Below, in pieces: positions 14,164 through 23,350 of a stretch of DNA of 35,333 nucleotides. Every line of letters begins with the position of its first letter. Position 1 is the stretch's first letter. Origin of the DNA: an uncultured Lachnospiraceae bacterium (GTDB taxonomy: Bacteria; Bacillota; Clostridia; Lachnospirales; Lachnospiraceae); assembly GCA_947176065.1 (NCBI GenBank), contig CAMWPB010000044.1, positions 1 through 35,333 on the forward strand, in the 5' to 3' direction. Made by a program: the position numbers and the translations under genes. The notes below the pieces were generated by a model. It was not told where the DNA came from, did not search any database, and worked only from the letters and a program-made list of their open reading frames with translations.

Positions 14164-15501
14164 ATGAACCAGGATCTGACAAAAGGAAATGTGACAAAAT
14201 CGCTGCTTACGTTTGCGGCGCCGATGATTTTAGGAAATCTGTTACAGCAGTGCTACAATATAGCGGACACTTGGGTGGTGGGAAAATTTGTAGGCGCGGA
14301 TGCGCTGGCGGCGGTAGGTTCCTCCTATGCGCTGATGACTTTTTTAAACTCTCTGCTGATCGGACTCTGCATGGGCGGCGGCGCTGTTTTTTCCTATTAT
14401 ATAGGGAAGGGAGACAGGGAAAGGGTGCGGGTCTGCGCGCAGACGGCTTTTGTGATGATCGGTGTGCTGGCGGTGGCGCTTACAGCGTTTTCACAAGTAT
14501 TGATGCATCCGATTCTTATGCTGCTTCGCACGCCCGCAGAGCTTTACGGGATGACAAGGGATTATCTGGCAGTTGTCTTTTGGGGGATTTTCTTTATTTT
14601 CCTATATAATTATTTCGCTTTTCTGCTGCGTGCGCTTGGAAATTCTGTCGCGCCGCTGTACTTTCTGGGAGCGGCCTCGGCGCTCAATATCGGACTGGAT
14701 TTATTTTTTGTGCGCAGCCTGGGACGGGGACTTTCCGGCGCGGCGGAGGCCACGGTGATCGCGCAGGCAGTTTCCGGTCTGGGGCTTGGCGTTTACCTGT
14801 GGAAGAAGGAGCCGTACTTCCGGTTTTCACTGAAACGCTTTTGGCAGGAGGAGAAGCCGGTGGGAGAAATTTGCGGCTATTCTCTGATGACCGGGGTACA
14901 GCAGTCGGTGATGAATTTTGGCATTCTGATGGTGCAGAGTCTGGTCAACAGTTTCGGTCCTGCGGTGATGGCTGCTTTTGCGGCAACCGTCAAGATCGAT
15001 ACTTTTGCCTATATGCCGGCGCAGGAGTTCGGCAATGCCTACTCCATTTTTATTTCGCAGAATTTCGGCGCGGGAAAGAACGCGCGTGTGAAGCAGGGAA
15101 CAGGGCGCGCAATGGCGGTTTCCGCCGGCTTCTGCGGGGTGATCTCGGTTCTGGTGTTTGCACTTGCAAGGTTTCTGATGCTGATTTTTGTGGATGCGGG
15201 GGAAACGGAGATCATAGAGATCGGTATGCAGTATCTGCGGATCGAGGGCGCTTTTTATATCGGAATCGGTATTCTGTTTTTGCTGTACGGGTATTTCCGG
15301 GCCGTGGGCAGGCCGGGTGTTTCCCTTGTGCTGACGGTGATTTCTCTGGGAACGCGGGTTGCGCTTGCTTATGCACTGGCTGCAGTTCCGAAGGTAGGCG
15401 TTCTCGGTATCTGGTGGGCGATTCCCATCGGCTGGGCGTTGGCGGATGTGACGGGCTTTGTGCTGATGCGGCGGAGCGGGGAACGTTATGAGAAAATTTA
15501 G
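14164..15501 (+). CDS. MATE family multidrug/cation efflux transporter
   Basis: A 445-residue integral membrane protein with about twelve hydrophobic segments in two similar halves. The N-terminal part (LTKGNVTKSLLTFAAPMILG, then LLQQCYNIADTWVVGKFVGA, AAVGSSYALMTF) is characteristic of the MATE DinF/NorM-like group, with the equivalent second half starting near GYSLMTGVQQSVMNFG. Members export drugs or metabolites using Na+ or H+ gradients at the cytoplasmic membrane. The ribosome site is weak (GGGGAAACG). It appears monocistronic, between the repeat-rich patch and the DJ-1 gene. Substrate cannot be inferred. Confidence 0.93.
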   Translation: MNQDLTKGNVTKSLLTFAAPMILGNLLQQCYNIADTWVVGKFVGADALAAVGSSYALMTFLNSLLIGLCMGGGAVFSYYIGKGDRERVRVCAQTAFVMIGVLAVALTAFSQVLMHPILMLLRTPAELYGMTRDYLAVVFWGIFFIFLYNYFAFLLRALGNSVAPLYFLGAASALNIGLDLFFVRSLGRGLSGAAEATVIAQAVSGLGLGVYLWKKEPYFRFSLKRFWQEEKPVGEICGYSLMTGVQQSVMNFGILMVQSLVNSFGPAVMAAFAATVKIDTFAYMPAQEFGNAYSIFISQNFGAGKNARVKQGTGRAMAVSAGFCGVISVLVFALARFLMLIFVDAGETEIIEIGMQYLRIEGAFYIGIGILFLLYGYFRAVGRPGVSLVLTVISLGTRVALAYALAAVPKVGVLGIWWAIPIGWALADVTGFVLMRRSGERYEKI

Positions 15502-15629
15502 GTGGGCGCGGCTGTAGACTGCATGTGAAAACAAGCGGGAAAAAACTTGTTGGCAGGACGCAGCAGTTTGCAGATGTATTAAGATAGAAATAAAACAGAA
15601 GGGGCGAAAGCTTCGGAATGGAGGAAGAC

Positions 15630-16178
15630 ATGAGCAAAATTGCAGTATTTTTTGGAACAGGCTATGAGGAGATCGAGGCGCTGACGGTAGTGGATATCCT
15701 GCGGCGCGCGGGGGAAGATACTACTATGGTGTCCATCACCGATGAGCGGCGCGTCACAAGCTCCCACGGTGTGGAAGTGACGATGGACAAGACGCTTTCG
15801 GAAGTGAATTTTGATGACACCGATGTGATCGTCCTGCCGGGCGGTATGCCGGGCACGAAGAATCTGGAGGCCTGCGAAGCGCTGATGGAGCAGGTGGACG
15901 CTTTCGTGAAGGCGGGCAAAACCGTGGCGGCTGTCTGTGCTGCGCCTTCGATTTTGGGGCACCGCGGTCATTTAAAAGGAAAGAAGGCATGTTCTTTCCC
16001 CGATTTTGAAAGTCACTTAGAGGGCGCGGATGTGAAGTGTGAACCGGCTGTCACGGACGGCAATATTATCACAGGACGCGGCATGGGCGCGGCGATTCCC
16101 TTCGGACTTGCCATTCTGGAAAAGCTGCAGGGGAAAGAAGCGGCTGAGGCGATGGCGGCGAAAATAGTGTACCGATAA
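15630..16178 (+). CDS. DJ-1/PfpI family protein
   Basis: Start at 15630 uses GGAGGA located about five bases upstream; an ATG at 15618 is in frame but lies on the ribosome site. The 182-residue cytoplasmic protein has GYEEIEA with the conserved Glu14 and the nucleophile elbow AAVCAAPSILG with Cys103, as in DJ-1/YajL/ThiJ-type proteins, plus VIVLPGGMPGTKNL. Family roles include glyoxalase III or protein/nucleotide deglycation and redox protection; the exact activity is not readable. It precedes the spore protein gene by 230 bp and is probably transcribed on its own. Confidence 0.93.
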   Translation: MSKIAVFFGTGYEEIEALTVVDILRRAGEDTTMVSITDERRVTSSHGVEVTMDKTLSEVNFDDTDVIVLPGGMPGTKNLEACEALMEQVDAFVKAGKTVAAVCAAPSILGHRGHLKGKKACSFPDFESHLEGADVKCEPAVTDGNIITGRGMGAAIPFGLAILEKLQGKEAAEAMAAKIVYR

Positions 16179-16328
16179 AAAAGATTTCACAGTCGCCATA
16201 TACAGAATTGCGAAAAATGTGATCCGGCCGAACTGGAAAAAAATACTATAATATTTTTATCTCATCCGAACATACTAACATCAAGATAAGCGGCAAACAA
16301 AGTGTGCTTTAAGCGGACAAAACCGACG

Positions 16329-16355
16329 GACAGGCGCACGGAGAATGCGCTTGTC
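16329..16355 (+). promoter_or_regulatory. Hairpin in the leader of the spore protein gene
   Basis: GACAGGCGCA (16329-16338) pairs with TGCGCTTGTC (16346-16355), ten pairs including one G-U, with a seven-base loop, about 55 bases before the SASP start. No T tract follows. It may be a leader stem affecting mRNA stability in the forespore; that role is inference. I could not find a convincing sigma-G promoter in the 16179-16408 gap. Confidence 0.35.
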
Positions 16356-16408
16356 TCAAATATAGATAAAGAATCAAAAGATTCAAAGTATTTCGGAGGT
16401 GAAAAGAA

Positions 16409-16609
16409 ATGGCAAGTAACAAGACCAATAGAGTAGAAGTTCCTGAGGCAAAGGCAGCTATGGATCGTTTCAAAACTGAGGTTGCGTCTGAGCTGGGTGT
16501 AAACCTGAAAGAGGGTTACAACGGCGACCTGACTTCCAAGGAGGCCGGTTCTATCGGCGGTGAGATGGTTCGTAGAATGATCAAGAAGCAGGAAGAGCAG
16601 ATGAAGTAA
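16409..16609 (+). CDS. Alpha/beta-type small acid-soluble spore protein
   Basis: A 66-residue SASP that coats and protects DNA in dormant spores. It opens NKTNRVEVPEAKAAMDRFK and contains the germination-protease cleavage region KTEVASELGV, then GYNGDLTSKEAGSIGGEMVR, the second conserved block (G-x-L-T-S-x-x-x-G-x-x-G-G), which contacts DNA. Ribosome site CGGAGGTG is strong. In the known family it is transcribed in the forespore by sigma-G. Its presence shows the organism belongs to a sporulating lineage. A strong terminator follows. Confidence 0.96.
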   Translation: MASNKTNRVEVPEAKAAMDRFKTEVASELGVNLKEGYNGDLTSKEAGSIGGEMVRRMIKKQEEQMK

Positions 16610-16624
16610 CAAAAGGCAGGACGA

Positions 16625-16662
16625 AGGCGCCCCGTTTGTGAAGACACAGGCGGGGCGCCTTT
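16625..16662 (+). terminator. Terminator of the SASP gene
   Basis: AGGCGCCCCG (16625-16634) pairs perfectly with CGGGGCGCCT (16651-16660), followed by a short TTGTGTGGG tract. The stem is very stable although the T run is short. Confidence 0.75.
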
Positions 16663-16672
16663 GTGTGGGTGT

Positions 16673-16848
16673 GCGAATAAGCAGATTCGAGATGCTGCGC
16701 ATCTCTCATTCGCGGTCTACGTTCCACTCCGGTCCGCGCAGGACAGACGTCCCCCGGACGTCTTGCGCCTCGTCATAAGCCGGCATAGACAGAATCACAT
16801 GCGAGCATGCATTCTGTCTGTACCGTCTTCTGACTCTGCTTATTCGCG
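16673..16848 (-). repeat. Structured intergenic element, copy B
   Basis: An inverted-orientation relative of the element at 6816-6984. Terminal repeats GCGAATAAGCAGA and TCTGCTTATTCGC are 13 bp. Internal hairpins are GAGATGC-TGC-GCATCTC (16689-16705), GACGTCC-CCC-GGACGTC (16746-16762), and a longer AGACAGAAT/ATTCTGTCT stem with an apical CATGC/GCATG. The first two show A-U to G-C pair swaps relative to copy A. It begins about a dozen bases beyond the SASP terminator. It fills most of the 365-bp gap before tig. Confidence 0.8.
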
Positions 16849-16875
16849 CAAAAATGTCTAGCATTTTAGAAAGCC

Positions 16876-16887
16876 CTGTGCTATAAT
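16876..16887 (+). promoter_or_regulatory. Extended -10 promoter of the tig-clp-lon block
   Basis: TATAAT at 16882-16887 is preceded by TGTGC, giving the extended -10 form TGnTATAAT. The -35 region 17 bp upstream (AGCATT) is poor, as expected for extended -10 promoters. It lies about 90 bases before the trigger factor start, directly after the structured repeat. I saw no CtsR or CIRCE box, though I searched only by eye. Confidence 0.6.
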
Positions 16888-16974
16888 GTTTGGGTGACTG
16901 TAGCTGGAAGCCCGCAGGGGCATTATGATAGATGAGAGAGAGCTGACAGAGGAATTGAAGGAGGAACCCATAAC

Positions 16975-18279
16975 ATGAGTTTACAGGTGGAAAAATTAGA
17001 GAAGAACATGGCGAAGCTGACGATCGAGACCGGCGTGGAGGAATTTGAGAAGGCTATCGAGAAGGCCTATCAGAAACAGAAGAAGCAGATCAGCATACCG
17101 GGCTTTCGTAAGGGCAAAGTGCCCCGCCAGATGGTAGAGAAGATGTACGGCAAAGAGGTCTTTTTTGAGGAGGCGGCGAATATCCTGATTCCCGATGCGT
17201 ACGATAAGGCTCTGGACGAGTGCGAGGAGGAAATCGTTTCCTCTCCGCAGATCGAAGTGACCCAGATTGAGGCGGGCAAGCCTTTTGTCTTCACGGCTAC
17301 GGTTGCGCTGAAGCCGGAGGTAAAGCTTGGCAAATACAAGGGTGTGAAGGTAGACAAGATTGATACGGCGGTGACCGATGAGGAGGTTGACGCGGAGCTT
17401 GAGAAGGAGCGGGAGAACAACGCCAGAAATATTACGGTGGAAGACCGTCCTGTGAAGGACGGCGATATGACCACGCTGGATTTTGAAGGCTTTGTGGACG
17501 GAGAGGCTTTTGACGGCGGAAAGGGAGAAAATTATCCCCTGACCATCGGCTCCGGCGCGTTCATTCCGGGCTTTGAGGAGCAGCTTGTAGGTGCGAAGAT
17601 CGGTGAGGAGACGGAGGTGAAGGTTACCTTCCCCGAGGATTATCAGGCGGAGCATCTGCAGGGTAAGGAAGCAGTCTTTAAGTGTACCGTAAAAGAGATT
17701 AAAGAGAGAGAGCTTCCCGAATTAAACGACGAGTTTGCAAGCGATGTTTCCGAGTTTGAGACACTGGCGGAGTACCGCGAGGATGTGAAGAAAAATCTGG
17801 AAGAGCAGAAGATAAAGGATGCAAAGAGAGCGAAGGAAGATGCGGCGGTGAAGGCAGCGGTGGATGCTTCCGAGATGGAGATTCCCGATGCGATGTTAGA
17901 GACCCAGCAGAGGCAGATGGTGGATGAGTTTGCACAGCGTATCACCATGCAGGGGCTTTCCATGGAGCAGTATCTTCAGTTCACCGGCACGAATTACAAG
18001 CAGATGGTAGAGCAGGTGAAGCCGCAGGCGGAGGAGAGAATCCGCTCCAGACTTGTGCTTGAGGCTGTGGCGAAGGCGGAGAAGCTGGAGCCTACCGAGG
18101 AAGAATACGAGGATGAGTTAAAGACTATGGCTGAAGTCTACCAGATGGAAGTGGATAAGGTCAGGGATCTTATGGGAGAGCGTGAGAAGAAGGGCATTAT
18201 GCAGGATCTGGCGGTCAGAAAGGCGGCTGAATTCATTGCGGAGAATGCCAAGGAGAGCAAGGCTAAAAAAGCGGATTGA
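16975..18279 (+). CDS. tig: Trigger factor, ribosome-associated chaperone and PPIase
   Basis: A 434-residue protein, the normal length. Residues 1-145 are the ribosome-binding domain with the signature PGFRKGKVPRQMVEKMYG at about 43-60. Residues about 150-240 are the FKBP-type prolyl isomerase domain (GDMTTLDFEGFVDGEAFDGG, FIPGFEEQLVGAKIGEE). The remainder is the helical C-terminal cradle, ending in a Lys/Ala-rich tail. It binds nascent chains at the ribosome exit tunnel. AAGGAGG precedes the start. It heads the tig-clpP-clpX-lon-ysxC cluster; clpP follows after 18 bases. Confidence 0.97.
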   Translation: MSLQVEKLEKNMAKLTIETGVEEFEKAIEKAYQKQKKQISIPGFRKGKVPRQMVEKMYGKEVFFEEAANILIPDAYDKALDECEEEIVSSPQIEVTQIEAGKPFVFTATVALKPEVKLGKYKGVKVDKIDTAVTDEEVDAELEKERENNARNITVEDRPVKDGDMTTLDFEGFVDGEAFDGGKGENYPLTIGSGAFIPGFEEQLVGAKIGEETEVKVTFPEDYQAEHLQGKEAVFKCTVKEIKERELPELNDEFASDVSEFETLAEYREDVKKNLEEQKIKDAKRAKEDAAVKAAVDASEMEIPDAMLETQQRQMVDEFAQRITMQGLSMEQYLQFTGTNYKQMVEQVKPQAEERIRSRLVLEAVAKAEKLEPTEEEYEDELKTMAEVYQMEVDKVRDLMGEREKKGIMQDLAVRKAAEFIAENAKESKAKKAD

Positions 18280-18297
18280 TTAACGGAGGTGTAATAC

Positions 18298-18900
18298 ATG
18301 GCTTTAATACCTTATGTCATTGAGCAGACATCCAAGGGAGAACGTTCTTATGATATTTATTCCAGACTTTTGAAAGAGAGAATCATCTTTCTGGGCGAGG
18401 AAGTAAACGATGCGAGTGCAAGCGTGATTGTGGCGCAGCTTCTTTTTCTGGAGTCTGAGGACCCGGAGAAGGATATCAACCTTTACATTAACAGCCCCGG
18501 CGGCGTAATTACCGCGGGAATGGCAATTTACGATACGATGCAGTTTATCAAATGCGATGTGTCTACCGTATGTATCGGTATGGCGGCCAGCATGGGTGCA
18601 TTTCTTCTGGCGGGCGGCACGAAGGGCAAGAGACTGGCTCTTCCGAACGCGGAGATTATGATCCACCAGCCGGCGGGCGGTGCGCAGGGGCAGGCTACCG
18701 AGATTGAGATCACGGCTAAGCATATCCTTGCAACGAAGGAAAAGATGGCCAGAATCATGGCGGAGAATACGGGTCAGGATTTTGAAGTGATTATGGCGGA
18801 CACGGAGAGAGATAACTGGAAGAGCGCGGAGGAAGCGCTTGCCTATGGATTGATTGACCGCATTATCACCAGTCATGCCAGCACTGAGGGGCAGTCATAG
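18298..18900 (+). CDS. clpP: ATP-dependent Clp protease proteolytic subunit
   Basis: A 200-residue serine peptidase. The catalytic triad is visible: Ser98 in GMAASMGAF, His123 in MIHQPAGG and Asp172 in ADTERDNW, at spacings that match other ClpP proteins. The N-terminus ([20 protein letters not shown]) includes the short propeptide/axial-loop region. It forms a tetradecameric chamber fed by ClpX, whose gene is next, or by other Clp ATPases. Ribosome site CGGAGGTG precedes ATG. Confidence 0.98.
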   Translation: MALIPYVIEQTSKGERSYDIYSRLLKERIIFLGEEVNDASASVIVAQLLFLESEDPEKDINLYINSPGGVITAGMAIYDTMQFIKCDVSTVCIGMAASMGAFLLAGGTKGKRLALPNAEIMIHQPAGGAQGQATEIEITAKHILATKEKMARIMAENTGQDFEVIMADTERDNWKSAEEALAYGLIDRIITSHASTEGQS

Positions 18901-18962
18901 GAAGTCTGTTTTGATGCGGGAAAAAATGGTGTGTGAAATGACACGCCGGAATGAGGATTAAG

Positions 18963-20222
18963 ATGGCAGGAAAGATTTCTGAGGAAAAAGTAAGATGCTC
19001 TTTTTGTAATAAGACGCAGGATCAGGTCAAGAAAATGATTGCCGGTCCCAGCGGCGTCTATATCTGTGATGAATGTGTAGATATCTGCGCGGACATCATA
19101 GAGGAGGAATATGAGGATGAGCCGGAAGTGGAGGAGATGGAGATCAACCTCCTAAAGCCGGTGGAGATCAAGAGCTTTCTCGACGAGTATGTGATCGGTC
19201 AGGAAGAGGCAAAAAAGGTGATGGCGGTTTCCGTCTACAATCACTATAAGAGAGTGATGGCGCCCAAGGACGATGACGACGAGGTGGAACTGCAGAAGAG
19301 CAATATCATTATGGTCGGGCCCACCGGTTCCGGTAAGACTTATCTGGCGCAGACGCTGGCGAAGATCATTAATGTGCCCTTTGCGATTGCAGATGCTACG
19401 ACTCTCACGGAGGCCGGTTATGTGGGTGAGGATGTGGAGAACATTCTGCTCAAGCTGATTCAGGCGGCGGATTACGATATCGACCGGGCGCAGTACGGCA
19501 TTATTTATATCGACGAGATTGACAAGATTACAAAAAAGGGAGAAAACGTGTCCATTACCAGGGATGTATCGGGCGAGGGCGTCCAGCAGGCGCTTCTCAA
19601 GATCATCGAGGGAACGGTTGCCAGCGTGCCGCCGCAGGGTGGCAGAAAGCATCCGCATCAGGAGCTTTTGCAGATCGACACGTCAAACATTCTCTTTATC
19701 TGTGGAGGCGCCTTTGACGGACTGGATAAGATTGTCGAGGAGCGTCTGGATCGTCATTCTATCGGCTTTAACGCACAGGTGGCGGAGAAGAGCGGCAAGG
19801 AGATCGGAGCAATTTTGAAGGAAGTAACGCCGCAGGATCTCATGAAGTTCGGGCTGATCCCTGAGTTTATCGGCCGCGTGCCGGTGACGGTAGCGCTGGA
19901 CGGGCTGGATCAGGAAGCGCTGATCCGCATACTGAAAGAGCCGAAGAATGCGCTGATCAAGCAGTACAAGAAGCTCTTTGCGTTCGACGAGGTGAAGCTT
20001 TCCGTGGAGGACGATGCGGTGGTTGAAATCGCAAAGCTTGCCCATGAAAGAAAGACTGGCGCGAGAGGGCTGCGGTCTATCGTGGAGAAAGTTATGATGG
20101 ATGTGATGTATGAGATTCCATCGGATGACAGCATTGCGGAATGTATTCTGACGAAAAAGGCGGTGAACGGCGAGGAGAAACCGCGTCTCAGATACCGGGA
20201 CAGATTATTACAGGCAAAATAG
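18963..20222 (+). CDS. clpX: ATP-dependent Clp protease ATP-binding subunit ClpX
   Basis: Start at 18963 (419 residues) has GAGG six bases upstream; an ATG at 18951 is in frame but would cover that site. The N-terminal zinc-binding domain shows CSFC and CDEC-x-x-IC (about residues 10-40). The AAA+ module has Walker A GPTGSGKT, pore loop GYVGEDVE, Walker [10 protein letters not shown], the RKHPHQE loop, and SIGFNAQV, the IGF loop that docks on ClpP. It unfolds substrates and passes them to ClpP. A hairpin starts at its stop codon, before lon. Confidence 0.98.
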   Translation: MAGKISEEKVRCSFCNKTQDQVKKMIAGPSGVYICDECVDICADIIEEEYEDEPEVEEMEINLLKPVEIKSFLDEYVIGQEEAKKVMAVSVYNHYKRVMAPKDDDDEVELQKSNIIMVGPTGSGKTYLAQTLAKIINVPFAIADATTLTEAGYVGEDVENILLKLIQAADYDIDRAQYGIIYIDEIDKITKKGENVSITRDVSGEGVQQALLKIIEGTVASVPPQGGRKHPHQELLQIDTSNILFICGGAFDGLDKIVEERLDRHSIGFNAQVAEKSGKEIGAILKEVTPQDLMKFGLIPEFIGRVPVTVALDGLDQEALIRILKEPKNALIKQYKKLFAFDEVKLSVEDDAVVEIAKLAHERKTGARGLRSIVEKVMMDVMYEIPSDDSIAECILTKKAVNGEEKPRLRYRDRLLQAK

Positions 20223-20254
20223 CAAATCGAGTGCTGAAGCACTCGATTTCTTGC
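20222..20254 (+). terminator. Hairpin between clpX and lon
   Basis: ATCGAGTGC and GCACTCGAT form a perfect nine-pair stem with a TGAA loop, extended by GCAA/TTGC across a small bulge, beginning on the last base of the clpX stop. It occupies most of the 50-base gap before lon. Lacking a T run, it is more likely an attenuator or mRNA-processing stem than a full terminator. Confidence 0.45.
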
Positions 20255-20272
20255 AATCAGAGGGATGATTTT

Positions 20273-22657
20273 ATGGATAACTGGAATCAGCTGGAGAACG
20301 GCAAGGGAAACACGGATGCGATTTCCCTCCTGCAGGAGGGGACGCTGCCTGCGGTGACTCTCAGGGGGCTTACGATTCTGCCGGGAATGGTGATTCATTT
20401 TGATCTCAGCCGGGAGATGTCCATGGCTTCCGTGGAGCAGGCGATGCTGGGAGACCAGAGGCTGTTGGTAGTCAGCCAGAAAGATCCGGGTAAAGAAAAT
20501 CCCGGGATGGATGATGTTTATGATGTGGGAACCGTTACATTGATCAGACAGGTCAGTAAACTTCCCGAGCATGTTTTGCGCGTGTTGGTGGAAGGCGTTT
20601 CCAGAGCGCGCATTTGTGGACTTTCTGAGACTGCGAACGGAATAGTGACGCGAGTGTCATATGAAAGGGACGACAGAACGGATATCGACGAGATATCGGA
20701 AGAAGCAATGACCAGAACGGTCAAAGAAGCGCTGGAAGCATACGGCGCCTGCTTTCCCAAGGTGGGGAAGGCGGTGCAGGATCAGATAGAAGAGGGAATG
20801 GAGCTGGGAAAGCTTTTAGACAGCATTACCATCAACATGCCGCTCTCGGTGGCTGATAAGCAGAAGATTCTGAGCGCCATCTCGGTGCGGGAACGGTTTT
20901 CGATTCTGACGGGAATACTCACCCGGGAAGTGGAAGTCATCCGTATTAAGAATGATCTGGCGAAGGATATCAGACAGCGGATTGATAAGAACCAGCGGGA
21001 CTATATTCTGCGGGAGCAGCTTCACTATATAAAGGAAGAGCTGGGAGAAAATAACACGGACTCCGATGTGGAGCAGTTTCTGGCGGAGGCGGAGAAGCTG
21101 AAGGCGAAGCCGGAGGTTAAAGAGAAAATCCGCAAGGAGATCAGACGATATAAAAATGTGGCGGGCAGCGGCTCGGAGAGCGCGGTGGAACGCGCCTATA
21201 TCGAAACCCTTCTGGAGCTTCCATGGGATAAGGCGTCCAAGGACAGCAGGGATCTGGAGGGAGCGGAAAAAATTTTAAACGACCAGCATTATGGTCTGGA
21301 AAAGGTGAAGGAGCGGATGTTGGAATTTCTCGCGGTGCGGATGCTGACCGGCAAAGCGGGGAGCCAGATTATCTGTCTGGTGGGGCCTCCCGGTACGGGA
21401 AAGACCTCTGTGGCAAGGAGTGTGGCGGATGCCCTTAAGAGGAAGTACGTGAGGATATGTCTCGGCGGCGTGCGCGATGAGGCGGAGATCAGGGGCCACC
21501 GAAAAACCTATGTGGGAGCCATGCCGGGGCGTGTTGTGGCGGCGGTTAAGCAGGCGGGCGTCAAAAATCCACTGCTGCTTTTAGACGAGATCGACAAGCT
21601 GGGAAGCGATTATAAGGGAGATCCGGCATCCGCGCTTCTGGAAGTGCTTGACGGAGAACAGAACCATGCGTTCCGGGATCACTATGTGGAAATTCCCATC
21701 GACTTGTCGGAGGTGCTTTTTATTGCGACGGCAAACAGCCGTGACGGCATTCCACGTCCGCTTCTCGACCGCATGGAGATCATAGAAGTAAACAGCTACA
21801 CCGCCAATGAAAAGTTCCATATCGCCAGAGAGCATCTGGTAGCGAAGGCGTTTCAAAAGAACGGGATCAGGAAGGGGGAGATTGCCTTTTCCGACGAGGC
21901 GATCCGCGATATCGTGCGGTTTTATACGAGAGAGGCCGGGGTGAGAGGTCTGGAGCGCCAGATCGGCGCGATCTGCCGGAAAGAGGCAAGAGCTATCTTC
22001 GACCGCCGGAAGCAGAAATTGACCGAAGAGGTTCATGTCACGCCTGAAAAGCTGGAATATTATTTGGGAAAACCGAAGTACAGGCAGGACAAGATCAACG
22101 GGAAGCCGGAGGTCGGTATTGTCAGAGGGCTGGCATGGACCAGCGTGGGAGGCGACACCCTCCAGATCGAGGTTAACGTGATGCCCGGAGAGGGAAAAAT
22201 TGACTTGACCGGTCAGATGGGCGACGTGATGAAGGAGTCCGCACGGACGGCGTTAAGCTATGTGCGTTCTGTCAGCGGGAAGTATAAGGTAGCGGAGAAC
22301 TTCTATAAAAAGAAAGATTTTCATATCCATATTCCTGAGGGGGCAGTGCCGAAGGACGGCCCGTCCGCAGGAATCACCATGGCGACAGCGCTTTTGTCGG
22401 CAGTGACACATACGCCCGTGCGGGCGGATCTGGCAATGACCGGAGAAGTCACTTTGCGGGGGCGGGTGCTGCCCATTGGCGGATTGAAGGAAAAAATACT
22501 GGCGGCAAAGATGGCGGAGGTAAAAACCGTTCTTGTGCCGAAAGAAAACGAGAAGGATATCGAGGAGATTGCAGCGGAGATTAAGGAAGGGCTGGAGATC
22601 GTCTTTGTGGAGACGATGGAGGAAGTGGCTGACTGTGCCCTGCTGCAGAAGGATTGA
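20273..22657 (+). CDS. lon: ATP-dependent protease Lon (LonA)
   Basis: Start at 20273 (MDNWNQLENG) has AGAGGGATG just upstream and gives 794 residues, normal for LonA; an upstream in-frame extension to 20141 would overlap clpX by 82 bases and was rejected. The N-terminal substrate-binding domain spans about 20-215. The AAA+ part has GPPGTGKT and LLLDEIDK. The C-terminal protease domain has the Ser-Lys dyad in PKDGPSAGIT and GGLKEKILAA. It degrades damaged and regulatory proteins in the cytoplasm. It follows clpX and precedes ysxC, the conserved Firmicute order. Confidence 0.97.
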   Translation: MDNWNQLENGKGNTDAISLLQEGTLPAVTLRGLTILPGMVIHFDLSREMSMASVEQAMLGDQRLLVVSQKDPGKENPGMDDVYDVGTVTLIRQVSKLPEHVLRVLVEGVSRARICGLSETANGIVTRVSYERDDRTDIDEISEEAMTRTVKEALEAYGACFPKVGKAVQDQIEEGMELGKLLDSITINMPLSVADKQKILSAISVRERFSILTGILTREVEVIRIKNDLAKDIRQRIDKNQRDYILREQLHYIKEELGENNTDSDVEQFLAEAEKLKAKPEVKEKIRKEIRRYKNVAGSGSESAVERAYIETLLELPWDKASKDSRDLEGAEKILNDQHYGLEKVKERMLEFLAVRMLTGKAGSQIICLVGPPGTGKTSVARSVADALKRKYVRICLGGVRDEAEIRGHRKTYVGAMPGRVVAAVKQAGVKNPLLLLDEIDKLGSDYKGDPASALLEVLDGEQNHAFRDHYVEIPIDLSEVLFIATANSRDGIPRPLLDRMEIIEVNSYTANEKFHIAREHLVAKAFQKNGIRKGEIAFSDEAIRDIVRFYTREAGVRGLERQIGAICRKEARAIFDRRKQKLTEEVHVTPEKLEYYLGKPKYRQDKINGKPEVGIVRGLAWTSVGGDTLQIEVNVMPGEGKIDLTGQMGDVMKESARTALSYVRSVSGKYKVAENFYKKKDFHIHIPEGAVPKDGPSAGITMATALLSAVTHTPVRADLAMTGEVTLRGRVLPIGGLKEKILAAKMAEVKTVLVPKENEKDIEEIAAEIKEGLEIVFVETMEEVADCALLQKD

Positions 22658-22744
22658 GAATGGTGAAGCGTCACGGCGCAGACCGGATATCATGTGGTGT
22701 CCGGAGTGAGCTGCGGTGCGGAATGTTTGGAAACGGAGCGGGAT

Positions 22745-23350
22745 ATGGTTATCAAAAACGTAAATTTAGAGACGGTGTGCGGCGTTACCAGCAAACTTCC
22801 CGAAAATGTTCTGCCGGAGTTTGCCTTTGCCGGAAAGAGCAACGTGGGTAAGTCATCCCTGATTAACGGTCTGATGAACCGCAAGTCGCTGGCACGCACC
22901 AGCTCCTCGCCGGGAAAGACGCAGACCATCAATTACTATAATATAAATAATGAGATGTATTTTGTGGATCTGCCCGGTTACGGCTACGCCACTGCCAATG
23001 AAAAGGTAAAGGCGACGTGGGGGAAGATGATTGAGGACTATCTGCATCAGTCAAAGCAGATCCGTGCCGTGTTTCTTCTGGTGGATATCAGACATGCGCC
23101 CTCGGAGAATGACAGGATTATGTACGACTGGATTTTGGACCGGGGGTATCAGCCGGTTATTATTGCCACAAAGCTGGATAAGATTAAGAGAAGCCAGGTG
23201 GCAAAACAGGTGAAGCTCATTTGCGACACGCTTGACGTTGTAGAGGACACGATTGTCATACCCTATTCCGCACTCAGTAAACAGGGAAGGGAAGAGATCT
23301 ACGAGTTGTTGGACGGGATGGCAGGAGACACTTCAGAGGAGAGTCTATGA
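22745..23350 (+). CDS. ysxC: Ribosome biogenesis GTP-binding protein YsxC/YihA/EngB
   Basis: Start at 22745 follows GGAGCGGG; the 201-residue product begins MVIKNVNLETVCGVTSKLP. GTPase motifs are all present: G1 GKSNVGKSSL, G3 DLPGYGYA, G4 TKLDK and G5 YSALSK. The family is essential for 50S ribosomal subunit assembly in many bacteria and is classically encoded next to lon in Firmicutes, as here. Its stop overlaps the start of the following permease gene (ATGA), indicating translational coupling. Confidence 0.97.
   Translation: MVIKNVNLETVCGVTSKLPENVLPEFAFAGKSNVGKSSLINGLMNRKSLARTSSSPGKTQTINYYNINNEMYFVDLPGYGYATANEKVKATWGKMIEDYLHQSKQIRAVFLLVDIRHAPSENDRIMYDWILDRGYQPVIIATKLDKIKRSQVAKQVKLICDTLDVVEDTIVIPYSALSKQGREEIYELLDGMAGDTSEESL

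Noticed and set aside
16179..16408. Sigma-G promoter for the SASP gene (CATACTA at about 16268)
   Set aside because: The -10-like box fits but the expected GHATR box 17-18 bases upstream is absent, so I did not list it.
20141..20272. N-terminal extension of Lon overlapping clpX by 82 bases
   Set aside because: The ATG at 20273 has a good ribosome site and gives normal LonA length, while the extension crosses the clpX end and the hairpin.
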